This document shows positions 1 to 12,934 of a DNA stretch of 64,000 nucleotides, in pieces (the first letter of the stretch is position 1; every line of letters begins with the position of its first letter). Position numbers and translations under genes: made by a program. The notes beneath the pieces were generated by a model. The model saw only the letters and a list, made by a program, of their open reading frames with translations. It was not told where the DNA came from and searched no databases. This DNA comes from Acanthornis magna. Taxonomy: Eukaryota > Chordata > Aves > Passeriformes > Acanthizidae. The stretch spans positions 3,577,501 to 3,641,500 of the forward strand of contig JAWUZG010000027.1 in NCBI GenBank assembly GCA_036785705.1, given 5' to 3'.

Positions 1-2689
1 ACATTTCCTTCTTGCGTATCGTGCCTGACTTTTTAGCATTGGATTAAATTGTGCATGACTGTATTTTATTTCTTACTGATGTTCATAATGTGAAGTATAA
101 TATTATTGGTACTGATAGAAGAGGCAAATTAAAACAAAAGAAATAAAGCAAGCAAACAAGAGGACTATATAATCTATTATTTGGTGGCTTTAAAAAGTGA
201 ACCTAGCATTGCAGTTCTAAGACAGTCATTCTCTCAGGACTCAAACTGGTCATTGACTCCAGCCATGTTTTTTTTACCCAATATGTGCTTAACTTTAAAC
301 CCTCCATTCTAAGCACTGTTCAAGAGGCTTTGAAAGTGTTTCATTTTAAAGGTAGAACCGAGTGGATTGCAGAATACAGAAGTTATAGTGAAAGGCAGCA
401 TGCAAGATCAAGCTGATGATGGGTCCTTCTGCCCATCCCAGATCCACTTGGGGTGGACCTAGAGGCTACTTTTAGCCACAAGTGTAATTTGTTGCTATCT
501 GTAATGCTCTCTCCACTGCAGAGGTTCAAAATCCAATCCTGGGATTCTGTGAGAAAGATGATTCCTAAAACTTAGCCAGTGTTAGTCAAATGGTCTTGAA
601 TTAGTGAGGAGTCTTTTTGGTTTGCTCTCACCCCAGAAAGCTCACTGATGCACTGGGAGAAGGCTCTGCTATCTCCACATAGAAGCTCAACAGACCTGCA
701 CTGAACTGCTGTAGACTTCATAGCTCTGTTCATGTTGCTAAAGCAGAAAAAGTTTACTCATGGGTCATGACTTATTTTTACCTGTTCACTCATTCCTTCG
801 CCAAAACCTTTTAAACTCATTTTCTGTCTGATTCAGCCTCCAGCCATCCTGCTCAGAAGAGATCTCCACAGTAAGTCCCATCAGACATGGCCAGTGCAAC
901 CTTGCAGTTTCTCAATGACACAAGAGGTTGCAGTGGTTTCTCTCTGCTGCTGAACTAAAGGGCTTCAGCAAACAAAGGCAGAAGAATGAGGAGCCCCTTC
1001 CTGACTTCTTTCCTTTGGCCCAGTTTCACACCACACCACTCCAGGCATTTGCATGAGATGTCTGAGATAGGAACCACGTCAGCCTGTACTCCTTGTATGG
1101 TCAAAGAACAGGGAGAAATGCTTCCAGAGGGTGATTTGGATCTTCATTCAACTCCATGATGGTCCCTGTTGCCTATTCTGGGAGTTTAGACTCCCTTAAT
1201 ACCTAATTTCTGTTTGTGTATGAAATTTTTCCTTCTCTACCTACGTTTCTCAGGGGAACATGCGCTCCTCTCATAAAGTCACACCTGCTTGCCCCACACA
1301 GCAGACATGGAAACTTCATCCTTATTTAAAGTCCTACCTATTTGTAGGACTCAATCACCAGTAGTACCTGCAGAAGTTGTCTTAGCTGATGACTTTCAGA
1401 CAGATACTGGCAAAACCCAAAAATAAATGCTGTGACCCCAGGCGTAGCTTCACCACTGCTCTTTTGAAATTCAAGAAGTTGGAGTCCAAAATTACCACCA
1501 GATGGTGCACCTATTTAGCAAGTGACAGAGACATGTTCCACAAAAAACGGAAGCCACAGCCTCCAGCAGCCCACCAAGTAGCTTCCCCTGCTGTTTATTC
1601 TCAGTTGTGATGTGAATTGAATGTGTTTGAAACATGGACCTGCTGGTCACACTATCCTGTTACACTTAATATGGAGTGTGTTTTCAATCTTTGGGATGGA
1701 AGCCTTTCAGCTGTCTGGCTAGGGACGTGAGGAAGTGGGAAAGAGAATAGCAAACCTCCAAATGCCTGTGAGGGGAGAGGGATGGAAAAGAGATGGGCCA
1801 GAAGCAGGGAAGGTTGGTGATGGTGAAGGGCAATGAGCAGGATCCAAAATCAGAAGTGCTGTCACAGAGCAGCTGGGGTGGTTCTGGCTGTCAGTGCTGG
1901 GTGCCTGAGGGGCACTTCCAAAGGATAATCTTGGTGCCTAAATCAACAGTTTGGAAGTCTCTAACGCCAGTGTCCCACGCAAAACCAGACAAGGTGTTTC
2001 ATTGAGTGCGTAGCAAAGGTGGTGAACTTTCCTGAACAGTCAAGTGCGTTTTATTCTCTGACTGCTTCTCATTCCTAAGCACTTGGGGTGCTCCATGCCC
2101 AGAGAAGGACTGACACAAATCCACAAGCATGTATTTTCTGTCATATTTCTCACAATGACAAAAGACCATGTGATTGTTTCAACTAGATTTGCTGGATATC
2201 AATACATTATTGTGAGCAGGTGTCTGTACCCATTCTACTCTGCTCCTTGCTTTAAAGAAAATTCTAAAGTAATAATTAGGTTCCTGGCAATCCTCTTTCA
2301 TAAACATCACAAAACTTATGCAGAAGAAAATACTGTGTCTCATTCCTTTACTTAGGTGGGTCTTTTACTGCTTTCTGCTGTTTTGGTGTGTTTAAAATGA
2401 TGCCATGAATAGAATTTAGTACATTGCTAGAGAATGATTAATTAAAAAGATTGTTCTTTTAGGTACAACTTCATCACTGAAAATGAACTGAAAATTTCCT
2501 GAGTGAAAACATTTGAATATTCTTTAACGTGAGAAGTATTCATGCAGAATGGATGAAATAATTTTTCATTCTCTTTGCCCAAGCTGAGAGGAAGGTGTCA
2601 TGTTGAGAAGCTCAATACCATTCCCTTCCTTTTTCACATACCTTGGGTCTCCTAGTTCAATGTGAGAGCAATCATTTTATGGTTAAAGT

Positions 2690-2800
2690 GTGGACCAGGA
2701 GATAATGGACTCATACCCTGTTCCGAGCTGTGCCTTTTCTTGTGACCTTGGCAAGTCGCTTCATACCTCACTCTCTGGAAACTAAAGATGACTAATTTCA
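2690..2800 (+). repeat. old tRNA/CORE-type SINE relic (MIR-like)
   Basis: The stretch TGTGACCTTGGCAAGTCGCT at 2741-2760, followed by a pyrimidine-rich ACCTCACTCTCTGGAAAC, closely resembles the conserved middle of MIR/CORE-type SINEs (GTGACCTTGGGCAAGTCACTT followed by CCTCAGTTTCC). Outer limits are vague because the copy is degraded. Confidence 0.6.
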
Positions 2801-5274
2801 GTGAGGAATTGAAATTATTGGGAACTAACCTCTGCTTAAACATTTGGGATGTATCCTCAAACAAAGCTGAGTGCTAAACTCTTCTTATCCATAGGAAAGC
2901 CAAGGACAGAAATGTCGTGGAGAAATTTGGTCTTCTAAACAGTGAGTCCAGGCCTGAAAAAAAGACGATAGTGAAAAATCTCAGTAGAAGATGCCTGGTA
3001 GGATTATTAGCTTAGTTTGCAGAAGAAGGAAGTTTGGAAACCTTAGGTAATTGTCCACTCCAATATCACAAAGGGAAAATACTCAACTAATGTTCAGTAA
3101 TTACACCTAACATAAAACGGAGAGAATAAAGCTCACAGGGAGAGTAAATTCTGGTTAGTTATTGTATGTGTGCTGTGACTCTTTGAGTAGCCCTTCCTGT
3201 CTGAGTTCCCTCTTTTTCTAGCTACTGTGACATCCTGACACCAGCGATGGGGCATTAGCACTTTTTCCCTCTTTCCCTTTCTCTTTCTCCTTGCTGTCTC
3301 CCATTTTCTTTCACTTCAGCAGTTCAGTAATGCTGAAACCAAGTTCTCTTCCCTTTTGTTTGCTTTTCCCTTGTCCACTGCTCAACCATGTTGCTTTATT
3401 ACAGACACTGCAGTATTAACTACAATATAAACAGAAGCTCTGAGCAGGAGATTTAGCTGGGATTTCCCTGCCCTCTTGCGCAACTGAAGGTTCTGCAGCA
3501 CCCCCTTCTTGTTTGTTTTCAGAGATTAATGGCAATATTCCACATTCTGCTGACATAATGAGGCATAAGTTTCACTCAGAGAAGGCAAGGCACTGTTTTT
3601 TGAGAGACACTGGACTGTTGTGCTAGTAGGCATGGGCATGGAAAGTTTGGAAGGTGGCAGCCCTACCCTCAGAACTGAGTGGCAGGAATTTTGCTGATGG
3701 GGTTTTGCACATCATGAAAGCATTTCCATGAGTACTGTATTCTTCTTGAAGCTGAATTTGAAGTGTCTGCATGGAATATCTCATATAGCCGCATGTGCGT
3801 GCTGTCAGTTTTTGTAAACCAGAGGAACATAACACTATGTGATAGACAAAAGCTCTACTTGGTACCATATAGCCTGATCCAAAACTTTTCACGTGAAACA
3901 TTAGTTTTGTTTTGGTTTAAAGACATTTGCCTTCCTAACTGGTCTGTTTTAATTAGAGCTCAACCTGAACCACAAAAGATAGATTTGAACTTTCCCAGAG
4001 TTCAGCGGTGTTCAGATCTGGCTTTTGGTTTGGCCCATCACAAAGGCAGGGGTCAGCTCCAAAGTTCAGATCTGGAAATGAGCTGCTGCAAAGTGGGGGG
4101 CTGGAAAGATTATTCAGGAAGACCCATATCTGGCTTTAGTGGGGGATTTTGCACTAGAGACACTTGCTGGTGGTTTTTAGAAGCACTAAAGCAGCATCTC
4201 CAATACTGCTATTAACACAAATCTATCTATTGAAATCCTCATGTTCAGCAGAAAGGGTCTTGTTCCTCCTGTCCTGCTCACAAAGCCTGGATCCTTGTCT
4301 GGAGCACCTTAAAAACCTAGCAATATTTCTTCTTGTCTTTGTTTAAAACTCATCCTTCATTTCTAGGGTACAGTGCTTAAAATAATTTACTATGGGCTAG
4401 AAATTTGGTCTTCTTATTTTTATAACATTTAGTTTTTCAGCAGATAACTTGCAGGGCTGTTATGGCATCTGCCATTTGTCAGTCTCTTGCAGATGTGGAT
4501 CAGCATTTTAGGGTGACCTTGCTCAGTACGTGGCAAGACACAAGCTTAACACAACACAAATAATAAACAGCAACCACTTGTCTCCTAGATCAGATAGCCT
4601 GAGCCAGTGGGGTTAGCTGGACAGGCTGAGATCAAATTGATTCAGTATATGTCACGAGTCCTGAGCAGATTCAGATAACCCTTCCTTGTTTATGTGAGCC
4701 TTGTCACTTCCCAACTCCTGTCAGGACCAGAAACTCCAGAGCTGAAAAAAAAGGACTTTGCTCTTGTGATGCTTCCAAACTCATTTAGCAAAACCAGAGA
4801 GGTTTGGATCAGAATCTAAACTTTGTGTATTTATCCAAACCCCTCTGAGCTCTTTACTCTTTTAAATCTCTTTCATATGTGTGATCTGTGCTGTGTCTTT
4901 CTCGCCGGGGCTACAAATGTGGCTACCAGGCAAGGACCCTTTAAACACCAGCAAGGGTGGGCATCATTACCTGGCCCTGCCTCTCCTCCCAGAGAGTCAG
5001 ATGTGTCAGAAAGGTGAATGCAGCCCCACAGGCAGTGAAAAAGAGCATGTGGAAAATATTTAAGCAACTTCAAAAGCAAGTTTCAACCCAGCCCTTCCAG
5101 CAGAACTTTCTCATTTGCTCTCCACAAGCTCTGAGCTCTGAGAGAGGACTGCAGCGGCTCGCAGGGCTCCTGCCCAGCCTTTGCCCTGAGCCTGGGAGAT
5201 GTGAGCTCTGAGCAGAGCCAGCAGGGCACAGCACCCCCAGGGCTCTGCCAGCCCAGCCTGTGCTGCAGCCACCA

Positions 5275-5295
5275 GGGAAGGGTGGGTGGGCTGGG
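5275..5295 (+). other. G-quadruplex motif in a GC-rich patch
   Basis: Five runs of three G are separated by loops of 2, 1, 1 and 2 bases, which satisfies the usual G3N1-7 quadruplex rule. The motif sits inside a GC-rich patch (about 5100-5420) in otherwise AT-rich intron. No promoter, CpG island or exon was recognised around it. Confidence 0.55.
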
Positions 5296-6941
5296 CTGGA
5301 GCCAGCCTGGCACAGGAGCTGCTGTGGGAGAGATCCAGAGAGTGGGAGCATCCTAAACAGCCCCAGGACTCTCAGTGCTGTCTCACCTGCCAAACTCTGC
5401 CTTGCCAGGAGTGCACAAAAGCCCCGACACTACAGATGGTCACCTGGGGCAGAGCTCACTGCAGAGTCACTTGTGGGATTTGACAGACTGAGTTGGTCCT
5501 CTAAGGTGTCCTGCCAGGAAACTGTGCCAGGAATTTATGTCAGCCAGAGATCTGTAGGACAACCTTAATGCGGAATTGTCCTCCAGGAGACAATCCAACA
5601 GCAATTCCCAGCGAATGCAGCAAGAACCTCCCTGCACTGCTCCTGTGCAGAATTTTTACAGAAAAAGACAACATTCTGCTATACTATTTGATGCAAATTA
5701 TTTTTCCTTTTTTTGGTTAAACCTAAGTCTTTTGTCTATGTCCATGCACTTTTAAAGAAGAAAGCCACCTTGAAGAGCAGAGTCACCAGACAAGAATGCA
5801 TAACAATTTCTGTGCCTGCCAAGTGCTGTCCTAGGCACACAGGAGCTGTTTCTCCACGACCAGCAGGCCGAAATGTTTTTCAGAGCCCCCAGTCTGATTG
5901 TCACCATTCCTCAGTTTGGGCTGTACGTCCTCCATGTTCACTGCTCTTACCGCAAAATGTTGTGTAGAACAAGGTATTTCTAGATGTCATTAATCCATAG
6001 TTATTTGAGGCAATGCTCCTCTTGTGTTGCTGTTGCAGTGAAAATTAAAACGTCAGTGGTTATTCCATTTTATGATATCTGTCTGGACTTAGATTGGAAA
6101 TCGGAAAGATAATTTAAAGGAGCATATATTTATTAGACCTTCCCTAGATCATGTTGATGCTTAGTGCATGTGACTCAGTTTAATAAAAGATACTGCTGCT
6201 CTTCATAAAACTTACTTTAGAAATGTCATGACTAAACAGAATTAGTACTTTATTTTATATAAACTCATGCTAATCCTGTACTTGATAGAACCAAGTTAAA
6301 TAATACTGACCCCCGACCCCCCCCCCCCCCAAAACCTAGAAAAACACACTAGAAGAAGTTCTGCTATGTTCAGTAGAATGTCTTTTTTCTAACCAGTGAA
6401 ACCAACAAAGTCATCTCCCGGATTTTCACGCTAAGAAATCTTTTTTCCCCAGTCAGAATATTTTAAGGGTGGGTTCTCCTTTCCTAAAACCACCCTGTCC
6501 CCCCAGCAATTACCCTTAGATGATTGCTGCCAGCATAGTTGGAAACACTCTGCAGGGAAATCGGCCTTAACTCTGATGGGATAAGTTTAGATTCTCTCCC
6601 TTTCTTTACATTTTCTACTCCCAGTTTTGGGTTTTCCCCATGCAGCTTAATACCTTCTGGGAGTCTCACTTTTTTGGTTTCTAATTCTCTCAGTGCTTGG
6701 TGAGGTTGGATTCCTGTGCCAGCCATATGGAAAATACTCTGTGGAAGGACATCTGAAAGAGAGGCTTTAGAGCCAACACCCTGTTGCAGATTTTGCTCTA
6801 GATGATTAGCTCTTGCCCTATAGATGTAATTAATTTTGCATCCCATAAATATCAGTACCTAGTCTGAAAGCAGTATCTCATACCTGTTAAATGTCCTGGG
6901 CTACACTAGTTTTTTATGTGTTTCCAAAAGGGGCTAGCTTG

Positions 6942-6988
<47 letters not shown>

Positions 6989-7163
6989 TTCCTTCCTTCC
7001 TTCCTTCCTTCCTTCCTTCCTTCCTTCCTTCCTTCCTTCCTTCCTTCCTTCCTTCCTTCCTTCCTTCCTTCCTTCCTTCCTCTTCTGTGTGTCTATCTAT
7101 CTGTCTGTCTGTCTGTCTGTCTATCTCTCTATCTATCTGTCTCTCTGTCCATCTATATCTCTC
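6942..7163. repeat. compound pyrimidine microsatellite (CTTT)n-(CCTT)n-(CTRT)n
   Basis: An uninterrupted CTTT block (to about 6989) passes into CCTT repeats (to about 7082) and then into CTAT/CTGT repeats. About 140 bp is pure pyrimidine on the + strand. Long open frames on both strands here are low-complexity artefacts. Confidence 0.95.
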
Positions 7164-7794
7164 AAGCATTTGTGTGGGCTAACATGAGAAGTGAGTACAA
7201 GTAAAAAGTCCGTGCCGACAAACAGAAGACCCAGCCTGAAGCTGCACATATCTCACTAGCAGTCAAGAAATGTTATCAGTTCCCAATGGGGGTGCGAAAT
7301 CACTTGGTATCTCTCTGAAACAGAAGGAAACAGAACCTCAGCAATTCTTCTGGGAAGACGCATCAGTTATTTTTCAGTCGGTTATTTTTTTCTAAATTAA
7401 AAGTAAAGGAAGGTTGTTGGGTCCATGCTAAGCAGGTATGGCATGTGAGGATGTGTGAATGGCAATGTCAGGAATGGACTCCAAGAGGATGTCCTTTGGC
7501 AGGCACTGGGGTGCAGAGTATTGCTGTGTCAGAGCCCTCTGTGCCTCTGGCAGCAACGTCCAGTTCAATACTGAGCAGTGCAAGAGCAGAGCAGAGGATT
7601 CTCAGCCCAAGAGCTGCTGCTCCTCTCTGGGAGGGCTGCTGTCCCACCATGCAGCTGCATGGATATTCTCCCTGGCTTGAATTTCCATTTCAGTTGTCAG
7701 CTGAGAAGACTGCAACTGAATTCCTCTGTTATCTCCTCACAAAAAGAATCCAACAAGAGGACAGCTTGTTCTCCTGCAGGTCCTTCTGTCCTCT

Positions 7795-7945
7795 GGATAA
7801 ATACCTTAACCTCCTTGTGCCTCTGTGGAAGAGGCAGTAACATCTCTCTTCTCTTGCCCTCTCCAGCTGAAAGATGCAACTGCTGAAGGCAAGGACTGCC
7901 TCTTGCAGAATCAGATTTGTGTCTAACACCAATTTTTTCCAGGTA
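7795..7945 (+). repeat. old SINE relic with LINE-like tail
   Basis: CTTAACCTCCTTGTGCCTCTG at about 7804-7824, then AGTAACATCTCTCTT, then AAGGCAAGGACTGCCTCTTGC, follow the order seen in sauropsid CORE-type SINEs: CTTAACCTCTCTGTGCCTCAG, then GTAATA..., then CAGGGCAGGGACTGTCTC. The match is by memory of the consensus and the edges are uncertain. Confidence 0.45.
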
Positions 7946-9125
7946 TCACTGAGATATCTGTAATTCAGTAATTCTGGCAAAGCGGCACTGGCCCATTCGT
8001 AGGCTCTGCACAACATGTTGAGGTAATATTTGTGATTAACCAAGCCAGCTCAGGAAATTCTGAAGCAAGAGCAGAAATTCCATCTGCAGCATACACAGAA
8101 ACTCACCCACAGACACTCTGGCACGCCCAGGTGTAGGAGCTTGGTGCTCACAACAACCCCTAATTCAGTGGACCCTTTAGGAGGTGTTTTTATTTAACAT
8201 TTCTACAGTAAAGGACAGGTGTGCACAGTCATTTACAAAAGAATATGGATGTGATCACTGCCCTTGGGGATTCACAACCTGGGTCAGAAGTGACATAAGA
8301 TAATAGAGGAAAAGATGACTTCATGCAAGTGGCATTGCAGATTTATTTTTATAGGGGTGCTCTTTAACACAGTACATTCATGTCAGGCCACTGAGATGAT
8401 TAATTAAAATATTGACCCAGCAAAAAGTCCACTGAGAAGGTCTGGTTCTGCATGGTAATGGCTTTTCAGTATTCATGAGTATAATAGAAGGAATGACAGA
8501 GTATTTGTGAAATGGGGTCTGCAGCAATGTCCAATACAGTCACAAAATCAGATAATTACTTAGATTGGTAGGATCCCACCTAGAGTACATCCATTCTGAA
8601 CTGATTCACTCATGGAAGGCTCAAGCCTGTATAATCCATGCACATGGAAATCTCAGTGGTTTGGAAGCCACCTGCTCTGACGGTGTATTCCACTAAACAG
8701 AGCATGACATTGACTTGAATGCAAACATACTTTAAAAATGTGCTTGGTAGTACTGTCCTCTATTTTCTTTCAGGTCCAGAGTGGAGGTTTCTTTTCTGCT
8801 TGTTTTTTTCCCTTTGTTTTTTATCATGTAGCAAGCATGTTTTCTACTTCTTAAATCAGAATGCACGATGTTTCCCTTGCTGAGCACCACACAGGTACCT
8901 CAGAAATTTTTAACAGGCCATATTATAGTGCAAGAATACTATCAAGAGCAAACCTAAAAAAGAAAAAAAAAAATATGTGCCCACATAGTTATAGATTCCC
9001 TTCCCTTTTCCTTAAACATTGCATTTATTTTTCTCTGTGTAATGCCCTTTAAAAGAGAGACTGTAATGTGTTGTTAAATCCTACATAAGAACTGTTGTTG
9101 GCAGGTTAAGGCAGTTGAATTATTA

Positions 9126-9220
9126 GAATGGAATGGAATGGAATGGAATGGAATGGAATGGAATGGAATAGAATAGAATAGAATAGAATAGAATAGAATA
9201 GAATAGAATAGAATAGAATA
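9126..9220. repeat. (GAATG)8-(GAATA)11 pentanucleotide array
   Basis: Eight perfect GAATG units (9126-9165) switch cleanly to eleven GAATA units (9166-9220). No interruption is visible. Confidence 0.97.
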
Positions 9221-11008
9221 TATAACACATCTGGTTCCTCATAGACACATTTAATTTAAGGACGTTGGCATACTTTAGAGCCCAATTTGTCTGGGATGCC
9301 TTCAGGATTCCATGCTTTCTGGCAAGGGGTGCAAAGAGCTTTTTTAAACCCCAGTACACTGCAAGATGTCTCCAGCTGGGCTTTCACATACTCTGACATA
9401 TCAAACCTCTTGTCATCGTTGAAAAGAAAAGGCACCAAACATTCAGCAGGGAACCATTGAGTGCCACAGTGGGATGTCAGCAGGTCCAGAAGAGAACACA
9501 AGCAGGAGACGATCTCTCTGCTCCAGCTCTTGCTTCCCACATGCTACTCTGATAGCATTAGCAGCAGCATTGTGCAAACACAGCCGCCTGTGACACACAC
9601 AGGCTCTGCTCAAAGGCACAGAGCATCTGGGAACTGCCCCCTCGAGCTCCTCAAGCCATGCTCTTGTGCACTCTTTAAATGTGTGCTCAGTACCATGTTC
9701 TGATTTAACTTGGACAAAAACAACCAGTGGTGCTCTGGGACCAGAACTCCATTTCCCTGTTTTCTGTAAGAATGGGATACAGTTTGCTTGTTAGGGCTGA
9801 GCTGGTAAGAAATATTTGTTATGGCGAATATCGTTTTACAGCAGAGAGTCCAAAATTTTCATATTTCTCTGGGCACTGCTAAACATCCTTTCAAAGATTA
9901 CATAAAACTCGCTAACCTCACAGAAACTGTCCCAGAAAACTTCACCAAGGGATGTGTTGCCAAAAGGCAGTCAAAAACACAACAGAATTATGCTCACTGG
10001 AACAGAAATGCTGACTATTGTTTAAGGTTGCCAGGACTTAACTGAATAAATTTAGGGGGTAAATTAAGTAAAAAATCCCCGTAAATTCTTGGAAGACTCA
10101 TTACAGCAATCACTGCGGAAAGTACCAGCAAGCCTTTAGAAAATAACCATGACATTCAAAAAGTGTTTGAAAAGATGTGAAAATCAGAGGCAGACTAAGT
10201 ATTTCTTTTTAATAGACATGCTTCCAAAAGTATAGAAAGAGTGACAGCAAGAAGCTGCAATAAGGCAAGTGTGAAATAATTCTGGCTCACGTACAGCCCA
10301 TTCTAAAAGAAGATTTGACAAACCCACATGAGCAACAGAAAATAATGCAGTTGACAGAGGAATTCTAAACTGATGGCCGAGATCCTGGCACCTCCAACCA
10401 GGGAAACTTAGTGGGAGCCTGGAGATGAAAAATGCTGAATAAGAGAAGAATCTGTAAATAAACCATTGTGCTGTATCACTACACATCTCATCTTTGAGAT
10501 CTGTAATATTCTCTGTCCTGGCCATGTGTAATTGAAAATAAACTCCACAGAGAGTCTAGGAAGAAGCTGCTGGAATCACATGCAACTCCTGCTCTAGCTC
10601 TAGTTCAGCTAAACAGACCTATCTGGATGAACCAAAATTAAACAAGACTATTTTAATTAGACTGCAGTAGAAAATAAGGGGTTTAAGGAGGAGAAGTGAA
10701 ATGAATAGCTACTGTAAAAAGAACATTGCTGAACATGACCATTAGCAGGCTTCATCAGATTTGACCAGAAAGTCCCACCAGTAACAGATATTCAGCCTGT
10801 ACCAAGGTCATTGTTCAGGAATGTTTCTGAGCACAGGTGCTACAAAGGAATCTCACAACCATATATATTATAGTTATATATGTATTTTTTTTTTTTTTAC
10901 AAGAGGCTACACAGAAATCAATGAGTTAGTACTTTGTCAGTGAGTAGGAGATGTAGAATAAAAGCTAACCCACTACTCAGTGGAGTGGACCCCTGAGGAG
11001 AGTGGTAT

Positions 11009-11014
11009 CATACA

Positions 11015-11048
<34 letters not shown>

Positions 11049-11065
11049 CATACATATATATATAT
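11009..11065. repeat. (CATA)n microsatellite
   Basis: Tetranucleotide CATA repeats pass into TA dinucleotides at the 3' end. Confidence 0.95.
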
Positions 11066-11360
11066 GAGATAATATCAAGAAGGCCAAGTACTTTTTGCCT
11101 CAGGCTTCGCTAAACAATGGTGAGCTCATGGTTATAAACTAATACGATCAGCAGAAGAAGACCCTCTGAGCATCAGAGAGCAGTAGTTGTCCATGTAGAT
11201 TGCTTTCCCATTAGCTGTCCCTCGTCTCAGAACATTTAATGGAGCCAGCATTCAGCTGATTGTCCTGACAGCCACTAGTGCAGAAAACTTGTGGAGAACT
11301 CTAATTAGGAAGAATTGAAAAGACAAATCTAGTGCCTTTGTCAAAGAAAAGGAAAGGAAA

Positions 11361-11436
11361 GAGAAGAGAAGAGAAGAGAAGAGAAGAGAAGAGAAGAGAA
11401 GAGAAGAGAAGAGAAGAGAAGAGAAGAGAAGAGAAG
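11361..11436. repeat. (GAGAA)n pentanucleotide array
   Basis: About fifteen GAGAA units lie between imperfect purine flanks (11345-11455). The array abuts the start of the old CR1 fragment. Confidence 0.95.
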
Positions 11437-11454
11437 AAAAGGAGAAAAGAAAGG

Positions 11455-12240
11455 AATTGTGGGACCAATCAGCTTAACTTCAGTAAATGAAAAAATATGG
11501 GAACAAACCCCCATTTGTAAGCTCATAACTGAGAACAAGGAGATGAGTAAGAGTCAATGAGAATCTGTCAAGAACAATCATGATAAACCAATCTAGTTTC
11601 CTTCTCTGGCCACCCAGAGCCTCAGAGGCAGAGCAGAAGCAGTTTATACCATATATCTTGGACTTAAAGGGAGCTTTTGACGCTGCTTTATATGACATTC
11701 TCATAAGAAAAATAAAAACATTCCACATGGGTATAGACCATCCAGAAATCGTACTTGGAGGGTAGTTATCACAATGGAAGGGTGTGCTGAGTGGGTTTCT
11801 TGTGATCTGTGCTGGATCTGGTAAGAATCAGCATTGTACACTTGACCAAGAGAATAAGTTGTGTACATTGGATTTGTGAATTATGGCATGTTGGGAAGGA
11901 CTATGAGGGAGCTGGAGGAAGTTGGGGTCAAAATTGAACAAGATCATGGAGAAGTGATCCAGAAAAGAAGAAAAAGGAGTTTCTTTCTTTCTTTCTCAAA
12001 GAAAGAGGAGGCAAATCAGAAGGGCAAATACAAAGATCTATACGTGGGAATGACCATCTGCGCGAATGCAAGATGGAAAACATCTGGCGTGAGAGCAGCT
12101 GCACAGGAGATGGCTGTCAGTCGAGTATGAGTCACAAGTGTCCTGCTGCTGTGAGAACACCACACTGGCAGGAGCAAACAGGAGTGCAAGGCTTGTGAAG
12201 GGCTCCTTCTGCTCTGGCCCCGAGGAGGCAAGGCCTCAGC
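11455..12240 (+). mobile_element. degraded CR1-type LINE, reverse-transcriptase region
   Basis: The sequence follows CR1/LINE ORF2 order. A GTCAAGAACAATCATG stretch is followed by ACCAATCTAGTTTCCTTCT. Then comes ATATCTTGGACTTAAAGGGA, encoding YILDLKGAFDAALYDILIRK, which matches the reverse-transcriptase block LDFSKAFDTV-HDILI. GGTAGTTATCACAATGG and TGCTGAGTGGGTTTC follow, and near the end AGTGTCCTGCTGCTG...GGCCTCAGCTGGA. Stops and indels break the frame, so it is a dead relic. The match then breaks off at about 12240. Confidence 0.75.
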
Positions 12241-12244
12241 TGGA

Positions 12245-12700
12245 GCTGATGCCTTAAAGAGGCTAGTAAAAATATGAAGCAGACACAGCAGTACAGGGAA
12301 AAGGAAATTTACCTCGGTTTAATAGGATCTTAGGTGCCCAGACTCATCAAAGGAGGAAAACACGCCATGGAGCGAGTGACGAGCTGGAACCGAGAGAGAG
12401 CGAGAGCCCGTGCAACGTGTACTGGATTTTTATGGACTTCACAAAATTAGCATATCTGCTTAAAATCCCCCAATAAGAAACTTAATAAATGAAGTAATTG
12501 CCCCTTATTCTAATGACCCCCCCCCAAATGAGACTCCAGCCTAGTTTACAAACACATCCAGAGAGAAGGCTCTGCCCAAGATTGGAGCCCTTAGTTCTGA
12601 GATAGTTTGAATCTTTGGTCTTCCTCGCTTTGCAAGGCCCCAAACTAAGCTAAATATCAGACTACAAGGGTCATAAACATGTGGGACTAAAGTACAAGGA
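12245..12700 (-). mobile_element. possible solo LTR inserted in the CR1 relic
   Basis: CR1 similarity stops near 12240 and seems to resume near 12935. Read on the minus strand, the insert shows a TATA-like CCATAAAAATCC (about 12425-12436), a GC-rich leader, and ATTAAA (complement of 12318-12323) followed by CCGAGG, about 110 bp after the TATA-like site. That is the order of promoter and poly(A) signal in a retroviral LTR. No viral coding region was recognised. I could not fix TG/CA ends or a target-site duplication, so the boundaries are approximate. Confidence 0.4.
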
Positions 12701-12934
12701 GTGTGTATAGAGGGTACCAGGGAAGGGAAAGGGTATAAAATATATAAAAAGGGTATATTTGAAAAGACAAAAATCACCGGCATCAGAGCACCCTGGCAGA
12801 TCTGGCACTGCAGCACCGACCAGCCTGGGAGAGCAGGGGGCAAGGAGCAGAGCTCTGGGGAGTGCTGGACGAGGGCTGATGGTGGAACTCACCTGGGAAG
12901 GGGTGGAAGTCTTCACATAATTCAAGGCTGCTGC

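Noticed and set aside
3763..4215. 150-codon open frame on the + strand in intron 2
   Set aside because: No WNT7B exon 2 motif and no other family; no acceptor/donor pair flanking a conserved block.
5070..5568. Overlapping open frames in the GC-rich patch, considered as a WNT7B exon 2 or upstream exon
   Set aside because: Lacks the expected CNKIPGL and WNCSALG blocks in all frames; several frames are open only because of low stop density in GC-rich DNA.
6891..7187. Open frames rich in FLPS or KEGR repeats
   Set aside because: Direct translation of the pyrimidine microsatellite on either strand.
11580..11765. Possible live reverse transcriptase (ILDLKGAFDAALYD)
   Set aside because: Short, broken by stops and indels on both sides; a dead CR1 relic.
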